This document shows positions 53,482 to 64,000 of a DNA stretch of 64,000 bases, one piece after another. Where the stretch lies: NCBI GenBank assembly GCA_018398585.1, contig JAGTTD010000014.1, positions 18,041,387 to 18,105,386 on the forward strand, read 5' to 3'. A model generated the notes under the pieces. It was not told where the DNA came from and searched no databases. It saw nothing but the letters and a program-made list of their open reading frames with translations. Positions within the stretch are counted from its first letter, which is position 1. Every line of letters starts with the position of its first letter. A program made the position numbers and the translations under genes. The DNA is from Simmondsia chinensis. Taxonomy: Eukaryota; Streptophyta; Magnoliopsida; Caryophyllales; Simmondsiaceae.

Positions 53482-54453
53482 GGCTCTGTTTGGCACGTGA
53501 AATTGGAATTGGACCGTGGAATTGCAATTACAATTCCAATTCTAATGGAATTGAAATTCCATTGTTTGGTTCATCAAAGGAATCGGAGGTCGGAATTATA
53601 ATTACATAATGATTCGAATCATCAAGAGTTTTCGTTCAATTTAGTTAGAGTATTTCGAGTTTTAAATCAACTACAGTTGGATTTTGGTCGGAGTGGTTTA
53701 CATTGCGTTCAACTTATTGAAGTTGGAGCGATTCACTTTGAGTTTCGAGTCAAATTGGGTTGAGTATCGCATTGGATCATTTGGTGGTCTAGTTATCTCG
53801 GAGTTTTAGTTAACCAGGTTAGGTCTTTTCGGGATTTAGGCTAGTTATTTGTGGGTTTGAGTTCATTTAAGTCATTTCAAGCTTAAGTCATCTTAGTTTT
53901 CGGACAAATGAGTTGTATCATTTCAAATTTTGAGTCATCTTAGGCCGGGTTTGAGATAAGTCGAGTTATTTTTGTTATGGATTTTGGGTCAATTTGATCG
54001 TATTATTTTCACTTCGGCTCAACTTGTTTACATCACATCCAAGTCTAGTAGTTTCATTTTCTGGATTTGAGTTAGCTTGAGTTTTTGGTCAATCAGGTTT
54101 GATTTTGGTCATTTCAGGTTCAAGTCATTCGAGTTGGGTGATTTCGAGGTTCAGGTCAAACTTTAGGTTGTATTTTAGTCTTTAGATTTTGAGTCATCTT
54201 GGATTTGGGTTAATGAAGTGGGTTCATTTTGGGTTTTAGGTCAATGGAGTTAATATGGAATTGCAATTCCTTATCCCCACTCCAAGAAATTGAAAAGTAA
54301 AATTTTCAGTTAAAATTCAATTCCATGGAATTGGGCAGTGGAATTGTAATTCCAATTCCAGCAGGTGAACGAAACAACAGAATTGAAATTCTGAGCTCCA
54401 ATTCTAGCCTTAGCCCCAATTCTAGGCTCCAATTCCATGCTCTAAACACAGGT
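53482..54453. mobile_element. PIF/Harbinger-like MITE 2 with repeat-rich core
   Basis: The left end GGCTCTGTTTGGCACGTG and the right end read on the minus strand, ACCTGTGTTTAGAGCATG, are imperfect inverted repeats. TTA flanks both sides (53479-53481 and 54454-54456). Both arms are rich in AATTCCAATTCC / GGAATTGGAATT. The core (about 53620-54240) is a degenerate repeat of GAGTCATTT/TTTTGGGTCAA-like units on the plus strand. Confidence 0.6.
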
Positions 54454-56640
54454 TTAGTGTTTTGACACGATTCAAAATTTCAAAGTTATATTTGCATTTT
54501 AAACTTGTATCAAACTTAAGGGAAAGCTCAATCATACAATCTTTCAATCACTGTTACAAGCGGAAACTTACCAAATAATTAATTGGCGAATTTTATCACT
54601 CAATCTAAAGAATGATTATCATGTCGACATGTTAGACCCAATTTTATTCATTTGAGTACTCAATTTTCTTGGTTATTGCTTGGTATTGACTTTGATTTGA
54701 AATGTTATGATTTAGTGACTCAATTAATGACATTCGTTAGTTTTCTTTATATATCTAGTATATTATAATAGAAACGCTTCCTCCACGTTCCCGATCTTAT
54801 AAACTTCTATGGTTATTTGCTCCCGCATTCCCGATTCTATTCACGCTCTTGCTCTCACTCCTGCATCATAACTCTCCACCGTTCTGTGCAGGAAAGAAAC
54901 TGACAAGATCATTAGCAATTCCTGGCAGTGAGAACTGGAAACGAAAATGCAAGGGAGCTTCTTTCAGTAGATATATTTGCGGTCCATGTCTATTTTATGT
55001 TAACATGACTTGGTCATTTTCTAAGAATTTCCTATGTGTGTGTCAATTTTGAACTGTCAAGAGTTATATTGACGCCAAATATCATGATCTGACATGGGTG
55101 CTTTAGAATGGAATAGAGTCGTAATTATGTGTCTTGATAGCGAAACTCATCCTTTCGTGACATGCTTCTCGTTTGGTTCAAGAATCTGAGTTGACCAGAT
55201 TCTTTTACATTGTGCTTTTATGTGCTACAACAGGGCTGCAAGCATCTGATTTTGTTGAATGAAAAATGTCACGGACTATAAAATGGCAAATACAAATATG
55301 TAATTGGGTTGGTTTTTCTGTTTTTTTTTTTTTTTTTTTACATTGGTAAAGGAGATTACAATTTCTCTAAACAAAGATAACAACTTGAGGAAGGTGGGGT
55401 CGATGGGCATTTTAGCTTTGGCATTTGTACATGTTGTCGGACTAGCTTTATTACATAATTCATCATAGATATTCTACCCTTGTACTAGACTGGGTGCTTT
55501 GATGTAGGACAAAATTGAATCGGTTGTTATTCAGTCTTGTCTAGTCAGCCCAGTTAATGTTTGAGCAATAAATACTAGGTGTTCAAATTTAGTCTAGGTT
55601 AAAATCCAAAGAAGATTGACCCTTACAACTGTAGATTGGACAGCATTGATTAATCTTTACTGCTATAATAAGTATGGTTTTTGAATTATTATTGGCTTCG
55701 GTTTTAGTTTGATCCTGGTGGAACATTCCGAATTCTTACATGAAACATCAGGTCCTTGAGAATGTTGGCTCGTGTGTCATTTAGCTGAGAAGGCTCTATA
55801 GCTCGAGCATAGATGAGCTGAGCTTATATAAGATTGTAAGCACAAACAAAATTTAAGCAAGCTCAAGCACAAATAGATTGAACATCGTTATTGACTAGCT
55901 TAGTTTATGCTCAATCGTGTAGGTAGGTTAATGTTTGAAAAGTTCAGGCTTATTTTGGTTTATTTATAACTGTAACTTTCATATGCTTTAAAGCTAACTA
56001 AATGTTCAAATTGTGTTGACATTAATTTATAGTTTCCACGTTTCCATGGATGTATAAAAAAAGATGTCTATATGAATGACGGTGGTTTAGAAACCAGCTT
56101 AGCTCGAACTTCACCGGCTAAATAGGAAGTCTTGCTTTTTCGTTGGATTACAAGAACGTGTTGTTGGGTTGGCTTGTCATTAGATTTACTTTGTTTCATC
56201 GGCGATCAGGTTTTCCTATCTTGTACGTTTTCGAGGCTTTGCAGGTTTGGTGTCCTTTTTTGAACAAAAAAAAAAGGGTTTGGTGTCCTTTTGGGTGAAG
56301 GGCCGCTTTGCTTCTAGTGCTTTTGCCTGGGTTTTTATTGCTCTTTGTATTCGTTGTTTTGTCAAATGTCTAAAAGAAAGACCCCGCTTATTTGATTTAG
56401 ATTTATATACGGTAACTAATTGAAATTTAGCAAGATCTAGTGCCGAAAATTCACACGGAGAGCCTCAAGTATGAGGTATAATCTGTAACCTGCAAATTGG
56501 ACCCTAAAGTTTTTCACAAGTTCGAGTGAATTCGAATTTGTTTGGTAATGTTGTGAAATTATTACTGCTTGCACCCTAAATTCGAGAGGATTGGAATGAC
56601 GCCGTTTTGAGCAAAGTACCACGTGCTTAACACGTGAGGT
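54454..56640. other. Intergenic sequence without recognised features
   Basis: AT-rich, with a T-run at about 55320-55340 and an A-run near 56264. No open frame with family motifs, no RNA gene and no clear repeat ends were found. Some GAGCTCGAGC-like stretches near 55795 may be traces of old elements. Confidence 0.4.
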
Positions 56641-56893
56641 TTTTCTCGAGAAGGATTAAGCCTTTAGGTGCAGAGGCAACGGCATCTTGAGCCCAGTATC
56701 CTGAGAAGATCGTTACCCTAACAAGGGTATCAACCACTCGAGGCTTGAGATGGTTGAAGGGTAAAGGGAGCTCGAGCTCAAGCTGCTGCTAAGAAGGTTG
56801 CAAGACAGGTGGTTTTCAAGCTCGAGATAATTATTTGAAGCCCAATTTTAGATACTTGTGCACTAAGCTTAATCCAAGAGAATGTGGGGGCTT

Positions 56894-57690
56894 GTAGAGG
56901 GAATTTCAGCTAGAAATTCAGACGTGGGCTTAAAGGAATTCCAAAACTGAATCATGGACACGTTCATTGATCCTTAACAGGCAAGAAGAAGCTTGGTGGC
57001 CAGACGTGGGGAGAAAATGTCGCGAGAATAGGGGCAGCTGTTATTTAGTTCATCTATAAATAAAGGACATTATTGTAGCCCAAACACAACACAAACAATG
57101 CAAAACTTCTTCAAGTTTTCTTTACAGCACACTTGTGCTTTTTTTTAGGAGTAGCGTAACTTAGCACAGATTAACTTAGCATAGAACAACTTGCTGTACT
57201 TCCTTATTCAGTAATACAGTCTTTTGGGTTTTAGATGAATTTTTTGTTTTAATCTGTTCCCAAATTTTGATGAGTTGAGAATTGAGGCTTTAGATTAAGG
57301 CTTTGACGGCTAAGGTTTGACCTTGATTGCATTGGTATTTATACTACTGTCACTGCTTAATAAGTCAGGTGAACTTAGGTTCGCGCCATTAATTGGGGCT
57401 GTGACGGCCAAGGCTTGACTTTGATTGAGTTGGTCCTAATCCAGTGATCTGAATACGGTTTGCTCTATCTTAATCTTGTTAGACCTAAACTCATCCAAGT
57501 TATTATAGTTAAGGGTGTTAGGCTTAAAAATTTGATGACTTAGGCTTATAAGTGGATTGTTGAGCTCTTGAGTTTGTCTTCACCCCAGTTCCTGATGTTT
57601 AAGTGTACAAGGAAAGGTGTCTGGGGGTCCTGCTCTATCATTGTAATTGCCACATGAGTTAGGTTCATATCCTTTAATTTTCTGCCAACA
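56894..57690 (+). repeat. T3 LTR, approximate
   Basis: A probable start TGTAGAGGGAATT lies after the G-rich tract. TCTATAAATAAAGG at 57052 is a clear TATA box, followed by a CAAACAC/CTTCAAG transcript start and TTCAGTAATACAG. The 3' border is uncertain (a CA near 57690 is a guess) because no PBS is recognised. Confidence 0.5.
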
Positions 57691-58039
57691 TACATGTTAC
57701 AAAATTCACAAAAACATTTAACCAGGTCTTCCTAATTGAAGCATAAGCAAAACTTAACCGAAGTCAGATACACCAAAATATCACAATCTTTTCTCTAAAA
57801 ATGGTGGGTGGTTGAGATCAAAGTCATGTGGTTTGAATTTAGACTCACTTACTAGTTGCGGTGAGTCCCTTTTGCACGTTTGTTTTGTTAATTATTTTAC
57901 GGCAACCACATCATACTTAATCACAAACAAAATAAAGTCGACATGCCTTTTGGTGACCAAAGTGGAAGCCTTAAAACGAGTCTTCATCATCTTTAGCCCA
58001 TCGTGGATTACCAGAACGTAGTTTGAGACCATTCACCAA

Positions 58040-61000
58040 TGGTCAGAACTAGGAGGTTCAGTGCTCTTGAGCATGAGGAGCCCGAGGGCTTAGCCCTGAT
58101 TGGATCCCCACTTGATCATCCTCTTGAGCAAAGCCTATAACACGAAGGAATCAACTGAACTATAGCCACGGTAGTGAGCGCAGTGGTGATGATGACATCT
58201 CGGAGGATGAATGAATTGGGCCAGATGGCTATGCTTGCAAGAGTTTTATGGCTATGCTTAAATGGCGTTTAGAAATCATGGACCAAAGAGTCCAACAAAC
58301 AACAAGAGAAGCCTTGGAGAGACAATGTATTGAAACATAATGCGATCTAGCAGTGCAACATGAAACTCTACCGCCATGAGAGCCATAATAAACAACGTTG
58401 GAACCTTAATGCATGATAGGCTTCACAAAGAGACGGACAAAGTCTTGGTTGAAATGAACTCAACTTTGTCTTCTACTGCTACCCTTAATTCTAAGGACGT
58501 GGCAAGACAGACAGTGGTTGAGGTTGAGCCTATCTTGGTTAAACAGGTTGAGGCTCATAATGGCTTGGTTCAAGCCGTTATAGAGGATATTAGGTAACTT
58601 AGGCCTGCACCTCTTCCATCAGCACCAATTGGGTATTCACGTGTGGCTCTCTTGAGCTCACGATTACTAGTGACTTAGGTTAACTATATTATCCCGGAGA
58701 GAATGGAAAACCCAGTTATGGCTAACCCGAGTGTCACACACTTGGAATCCAACTGTGGGAACAATGTGCCCCTTGGGGTTACTGACCCTTTGAATCAGAG
58801 TTTTTCTCTGGCCTCGAGGGATTTTAACACCAATGTGCCAGTGTTGCCTATCCCTAATATAGGGGTGCAAAACCGTTCGTACCTCCCTAATAGTAGAGGT
58901 TATCTCGAGGCCCATTCAAGGCCTTAAAGTATGAATGCAAGGGCAGGCAGCCACCTCTAGGAGCCAACCTCTCCTTCTTATAACTTTCCATACTTATCAC
59001 ATTGGGGGGCAAGTTAATCACCCACTTCTTCAAGATCATGACTTGGAGACTGATTAAGCATGGATGAACCAATAGCCTACTAATATTAGTGTGTCCCTAG
59101 GCATGTTGTATAACATAGGTCCTGTTGGGACATACTTCATGGCTAACCAAGCACATGACCAAATTGATCAGGGGGTTACCCCGAGCTCGAGGATTACAAC
59201 TGTTCCCATACCTGATTGTAGTGGGTGCTCAAGGGTATCTTGTGGATCCCCCTTGAGATCCTTACCCACTTGGGAGGTAATGGTAGGCGTATAACCATGT
59301 GCCTAACCTACCCCTCCAGGACCAATTGGCCGCCGTCATCGAGCAGATGTATGGTGGGCCTCAAAAGGGCCAATATACCCTTGTATAGTATACCTTAACC
59401 GAACTTCATAGACAGGGACTATCCCTTTCCTCAAGGATATAGAATCCTCGAGTTTACCCTCGTCTCCGGAGAATGGACTGTGTCTGCCCTTGAGCACTTT
59501 GCAAGATTCAATTGCCAGTGTAGAGAAGCGACTGATAATCAATACCTCAAGCTGAGGCTGTTCCCCATCTCCTTAACTAGGATTGCTTTTTAGTAGTACA
59601 TTAGCCTGCCACCTAATTCCTTCTATTGTTGGGATGATTTGGCAAGGCAATTTTAGGCTCAATTTCCAAGAATGGAACTAGGAACTTCCATGTCTGGCTT
59701 GGCTCGATTGAGAGAAAAGCCAGGTGAATCAGTGGAAGATTACATTAACCGGTTCAAGAGAGCTAGGTCAAAATGTACTGTAGCCCTTCCTGGAGTTGAA
59801 TATGCTAGGTTGGCCTTGAATGGCTGGGATATTGAGTTTAGGAAGATATTCGAAGGCTCTAACTTCATAACGCTCTTACAGCTAGCAAAATGTGCTGCTA
59901 GATATGAGGTTGTCCTAAAAGAAAAAAGCATGAAGAAAAAAGCGTGTGTGGGACATCCTTAATATGAGATTGACGTTGCTGAACACGTCAAGGGACCTCC
60001 TGTGGTTTGCAATCCTTTGGTTAAAAAGGATATCAAAGCCAGGAAGTCTTATCAATCCCAAGACTTGAGAAAATTCTCATTTGACCTTTCAAGAGCTGAT
60101 GTCAAATTCGATTGGCTTGAGGCAAATAGGAAGCTCAAGATTAGGGAAAAGCACAGAAAGCCTGACCCAAATTCTATTAAGGGGAAGGTATACTATAAAT
60201 GGCACGATTCATTGACCCATTCAACAAAGAACTGCATCATCATCAGAAACGTGATTCAGGATACCACAGAGGCAAGGGAATTGACCTGTCTGGGAGAGGG
60301 ATAGATGGGTGTTGATAAAGATCCCTTCCTTGGTCCTGCTCAAGTTAATATAATCGAAGTAGCAAAGCTTTACAATCCTCATAACAACCAAACTAATGGA
60401 AGGTCTCTGTGCAGGATGCTTACAAATGGAGATAGTATGGTTGTAGCAAATGCCTTGTTTGACAGGATGACGGAGTCAGGAACACTGAGGCTCCAAAAAA
60501 CTTCCGTGAGATTTCCAGAATATTACTATAGGTGGCACATCACCGCTGAACATCTGACACGCGATTATGTTACGTTAGGAAAATTTCTTAAAAAGCAATT
60601 AGGAAGGAATTATTCTTCTCTCAAGGGAATAAGAGTTAGCCATGGAGATTCTTACTGACGACCATTGGCAGACTGTGTTTGCTTCTAAGAAACAGGTGTT
60701 AAGGAAGCTTTTGCGCCTTACACATGACCTCTGTAGGGGTTGCGGCCACAAGCTGGTGTTTTAGATGAAGAGGGGCAATCACACAAGAAGCTTAAGAGGT
60801 CGAGTAGTCTCTCATCTTCTGAAGAGCATGAATCTTGGTGGGACCAGCTCGCCAAGAATTCACTAACTTGAAAATCTGTTGATGAGGAAGAGGAATATTC
60901 CTCCCTTAGCATCAATGAAGTGGAACCTCTAGGTTGTGTTAACCCAACATGGTCTGATATCGAGAATGACTTCCACAAAGAAGACTTCCCCCAACATTTC

Positions 61001-61050
61001 GAGGAGTCTCAAGTCCCAGCGGTTGATCCAAAGGACCAACCTCTAGCGTA
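58040..61050 (+). pseudogene. T3 gag with linker
   Basis: Mostly in one frame. It has an N-terminal region (58040-59000), a Pro-rich segment to 59340, and the gag core at 59672-59962 (ELGTSMSGLARLREKPGES, EDYINRFKRARSKC, EGSNFITLLQLAKCAARYE). A basic segment follows at 60002-60300 (VKKDIKARKSYQSQDLRKF, then KVYYKWHDSLTHSTKNC), and an acidic linker to 61050. It has stops at several points. It served here as the reference for locating the hAT insertion in T1 and for recognising T2. Confidence 0.82.
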
Positions 61051-61179
61051 GGACATGATAACTTATGGCAGTCCTTAAGATCATGATCAAGATATGCCCA
61101 CGGATGGTAGCCTTGAGAAGGAAAAGGATTAAGGGGCCCAGAAACAATTTGGGACGCTCCCTGAAAAGGTTGATGTTAG

Positions 61180-61750
61180 AACTGCCTTGCTCCTTCCTTT
61201 GGAGTTCATGACAGCTAGTACTCAGGAGGGCCTTAAGGGGGACGTTATTTCAGTAGATAAGGATCCTCAGGTGGAACTTGTGGCAGAAATAGCAGCCACC
61301 AAAGATAACTCTGATCTTTTGTCTTTTAAAGTTAAGACCCCAACATCCAAATCGCCCGATGATTCACCTAACATAATGAAGATGATGTTTGATGGGCCTA
61401 ATACCGCCAATAAGCATGTCAAGCCCCTATACATCAAGGCCCAATTTGATGGCATTTTGGTGAAAAGGGTCTTAGTGGATAATGGCGGGGCCATCAACGT
61501 CATGCCTTCTTATATGTTGGGGATCATTGGTAATTCTCGACATGACCTAATTACTTTGGATGTTGCAATTTGTGGATTTTCTGAAGCTACTACTAAGTCT
61601 GAAGGAGTCATCCTGATTGTGTTAATTGTTGGCAGCTTAAGCAAGCTAACGGCTTCTTTTGTAGTGGATACTACATCAAGCTACAACGCTTGCTTAGGAG
61701 AGATTGGTTACATGCCAATTATTGTATCTCGTCTTCATTACACTAGTTGA
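61180..61750 (+). pseudogene. T3 aspartic protease
   Basis: In the gag frame. It contains VKRVLVDNGGAINVMP, where D-N-G stands for the catalytic D-T/S-G. The NG variant with following A-x-N-V-x-P is usual in Tat/Athila-type elements. A second block GSLSKLTASFVVDTTSSYNA matches the protease flap-to-end region. The frame ends at 61748. The minus-strand counterpart in T1 lies at 11190-10510. Confidence 0.78.
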
Positions 61751-62379
61751 TAATTTTATGGGACCATAACAAGCTTGAAATTTTTATGGCAGATAACATG
61801 CCATCTATGGCTTGCTCCAACTACATTGAGGCAAAGTTTTATGAGGATGGTAGAACTACTCCACAGTCTGCCCAACAATAAGACACAGTGGCCATCCTTG
61901 ATAGCCCACTTACTGAGGCTGAGGTTGGTCAAGTTGAGGTAGAGTCCAAAGACTCTAATTTCTGGGGATGCATGAGGGCCCTTCTTGAAGAAGGTGATCT
62001 CCGAGGCAAGCCAGAATCGTTATGCGAAGGAGCCAGGACCTCCCACTAATGGTCCGAGAGGCCATTTCCTCTGCACTAGAAAAACTCGTAGCTTGGCATG
62101 TTGAGGATAAACTTTGGGCTGTACAGCCATTAAATGGCTTCGAGGTCCATATGACACAAGAAAAAGAGTTGGAACTCTCTGACTTAAGAGCACCAGCTGA
62201 GATGGAGGATTTGAGGACTGAAGTTTAGGACCCCCTCCTCGAGGTTAACCTGGGCCTTTTAGAAGACCCAAGACCTACTTATCCGAGCGCCCTACTTTCT
62301 GAAGAGCAGAGAGAGCAGTATTTGACCTTGCTTCGTGAGTTCAAGGACTGCTTTGCTTAGGACCACCATGATATGCCTA

Positions 62380-63570
62380 GCTTAGACAAAAAGATGGTTG
62401 AGCATAGGCTTGAGAACCCAAGCTCAAGGCCCATCATTTAGGCCCAGAGTCGAATGTCCCAACAAGTCATTGATTTGGTTAAGGAAGAGATAGAAGGACT
62501 CTTAAAGGCTAAATATATTAGGACTATCGGGTATGTTGAACGGTTGGCAAACATTATTCCTATCATTAAGGAAAACAACAAAATCAAGATCTGTATTGAC
62601 TTTAGAGATCTGAATGTAGCCACCTCGAAAGATGAATACCCAATGGCAATTGCTGATGTTGTTATTAACTCAGTCTCGAGGCATAATGTCTTGTCTTTTA
62701 TGGATGGTTGCTGCGGGTACTACAAAGTTATGATTGCTTCAAAGGATACCCATAAGATAGCATTTAGGTGTCCCGGGTCAATAGGAACCTTCGAGTGGGT
62801 GGCTATGCCGTTTGGGTTGAAAAATGCTGGCACCACCTACGAAAGCGCCATGAACATGATCTTTCATGACCTCATTGGCAAGACCATGGAAGTCTACATT
62901 GATGACATCGTGGTTAAATCAAAGTCCTAAGTCAAACACTTGGAAGACTTAAGGGGGGCGTTCCTCAGAATGATGACCCACAACCTTAAGATGAATACAT
63001 TGAAATGTGCCTTTGGCATACTTGCTGGGAATTTTCTTAGTTTTCTAGTATACTAGAGGGGCATTGAGGTGGACGTTAATAAGACTAAGGCTATTCAACA
63101 TGCCAAACTGCCTTCAAGCAAAAAGAAGCTCCTACGCTTCTTGGTGCAGGTTAATTTCCTAAGACGTTTCATATTAAATGCCGCAGGAAAAACTAAAGTC
63201 TTACTCTCCAGTATTGAGGCTCAAGACAGAAAAGGACTTCAAGTGGGAGGAGCCACATCAAGGAGTTTTCGAGGCCATCAAGGAGTACTTGATTAGGCCA
63301 CCAGTTCTCATCCCACTAAAGCAGGGCAGACCTTTGACGATTTATGTCCCTGCTGCTGGGGAATCTATTGGTTGCTTGCTTGTACAAAACAATGATCAAG
63401 GGTTTGAGTATGGTGTGTTCTACCTTAGCCTTTGCTTGAATAAATGTGAAATAAAATACTCCTCAATTGAGAAACTGTGTCTATCTTTATTCTACGCATC
63501 AGTAAAATTGAGACATTGCTTATTAGCATTTACCATATATGTGGTTGCGTAGATAGATGTCCTTAAATAT
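62380..63570 (+). pseudogene. T3 reverse transcriptase and RNase H
   Basis: RT reads ICIDFRDLNVATSKDEYPM, HKIAFRCPGSIGTFEWVAMP, FGLKNAGTTYESAMN and MEVYIDDIVVKSKS, so the catalytic YIDD is intact (about 62895). In-frame stops occur at about 62928 and 63053, and a frameshift at about 63180. RNase H follows with VPAAGESIGCLLVQ, where the usual catalytic Asp of the D/S-A pattern is missing, and ends at 63550. Confidence 0.85.
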
Positions 63571-63689
63571 ATGCTAGATAGGTCTTTAATGAGGGGAAGA
63601 TTGAATAAGTGGAATATTGCTCTACTCCAGTCAAGGGTAAAGCCTTAGATCACCTTTTTGCTGATCATCCAAACATTCATACTGACCTA

Positions 63690-63929
63690 GATTACGAGCC
63701 AGACCAGCTCCCTGTGGTGGAAATGGTCCGTTGGAAATTGTACTCTGATGGATCAAGGACCAATTCGAATGCTGGAGTTGGAGTTGTGATAGAATCCTCT
63801 GTCGGGATCATCACCAAGTTAGCTATTACTTTAGTTGGCATATGCTCCAGTAGCACGGCAGATTATGAGGAACCTAATAATAGGCCCTCAAACTCTCTTG
63901 GAAATACGAGTCCTCAATGTCATTATTAA
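63690..63929 (+). pseudogene. T3 second (archaeal-type) RNase H, partial
   Basis: The frame contains WKLYSDGSRTNSNAGVGVV and CSSSTADYE, matching the W-x-L-x-x-D-G-S...G-A-G...N-x-A-E-Y-E pattern of the extra RNase H in Tat elements. AEYE is altered to ADYE and the following leucine-rich helix is lost by a frameshift. The integrase beyond is outside the window. Confidence 0.75.
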
Positions 63930-64000
63930 AGGGGATTCTCAGTTGGTGATTTGCCAAATAAAAGGGGAGTTTCAATGTTTGAGCAACACTTCGAACCGAT

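Larger units (their letters stand above)
56640..64000 (+). mobile_element. T3: Tat-type Ty3/gypsy element, runs off the window
   Basis: Order on the plus strand: a stretch resembling a 3' end with a purine tract (GTGGGGGCT at 56884), an LTR (about 56894-57690), gag (58040-61000), protease (61180-61740), RT (62450-63060), RNase H (63180-63560), and a second archaeal-type RNase H (63700-63870). The dual RNase H is the mark of the Tat lineage. Integrase and 3' LTR would lie beyond 64000. It is the plus-strand relative of T1 and T2. Confidence 0.82.

Noticed and set aside
1..64000. CRISPR arrays, bacterial operons, integrated viral genomes
   Set aside because: No regularly spaced short repeats, no clustered prokaryotic-type genes, and all reverse transcriptase sequences fit plant retrotransposon lineages.

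Overview
This is a stretch of a flowering-plant nuclear genome, most likely a eudicot with a repeat-rich genome. The signs are spliced genes, Ty3/gypsy chromoviruses, a Tat-type element with two RNase H domains, an L1-type LINE, hAT and PIF/Harbinger-like elements, and a nuclear gene for an organellar RNA-editing factor. I cannot name the species from sequence alone. There are no bacterial genes, CRISPR arrays or viral genomes.

The only host gene I can assemble is a MORF1-like gene (multiple organellar RNA editing factor) on the + strand. Its five proposed exons lie at 21980-22383, 36870-36967, 37038-37103, 37864-38663 and 39217-39237. They join in phase to 462 codons plus stop. Intron 1 is about 14.5 kb and is almost entirely nested retrotransposons.

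Layout. 1-2393: 3' half and LTR of a chromovirus. 2394-2745: a probable LTR fragment. 2746-16590: minus-strand Tat-type material, namely a second gag copy, an antisense plant-mobile-domain (PMD) ORF, pol and gag, with a decayed hAT transposon at 11257-14169. 16591-21706: minus-strand LTR element F, interrupted at a GCACA duplication by element A (17516-20781). 21707-39470: MORF1. Intron 1 holds chromovirus H (minus, internally deleted), element C (plus), element B (minus, inside C with an ATCTA duplication), and E and D (minus, a chimera with two different LTRs). 39470-53090: a minus-strand LINE cut apart by two SINEs, the complete chromovirus G (41645-46828), an unclassified block and a MULE-like element that itself carries a hAT MITE. 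53482-54453: a second PIF-like MITE. 56640-64000: a plus-strand Tat element that runs off the window.

The most unusual content is a group of small LTR elements (A, B, C, E, F) primed by initiator tRNA-Met. In A, B, C and E I see no gag or pol enzymes. A and E share a protein of about 590 residues that I do not recognise. B carries two long unknown ORFs. C and F carry an RNA-recognition motif resembling plant polypyrimidine-tract-binding proteins. Short R-P-F/L-D-P-G and G-R-P-P-D/E motifs recur across A, B, C and E. Separately, two SINE copies with exact target duplications start with a 5S rRNA-like head instead of a tRNA head and end in the tail typical of angiosperm SINEs. Nothing was computed: all similarity and divergence statements are by eye.
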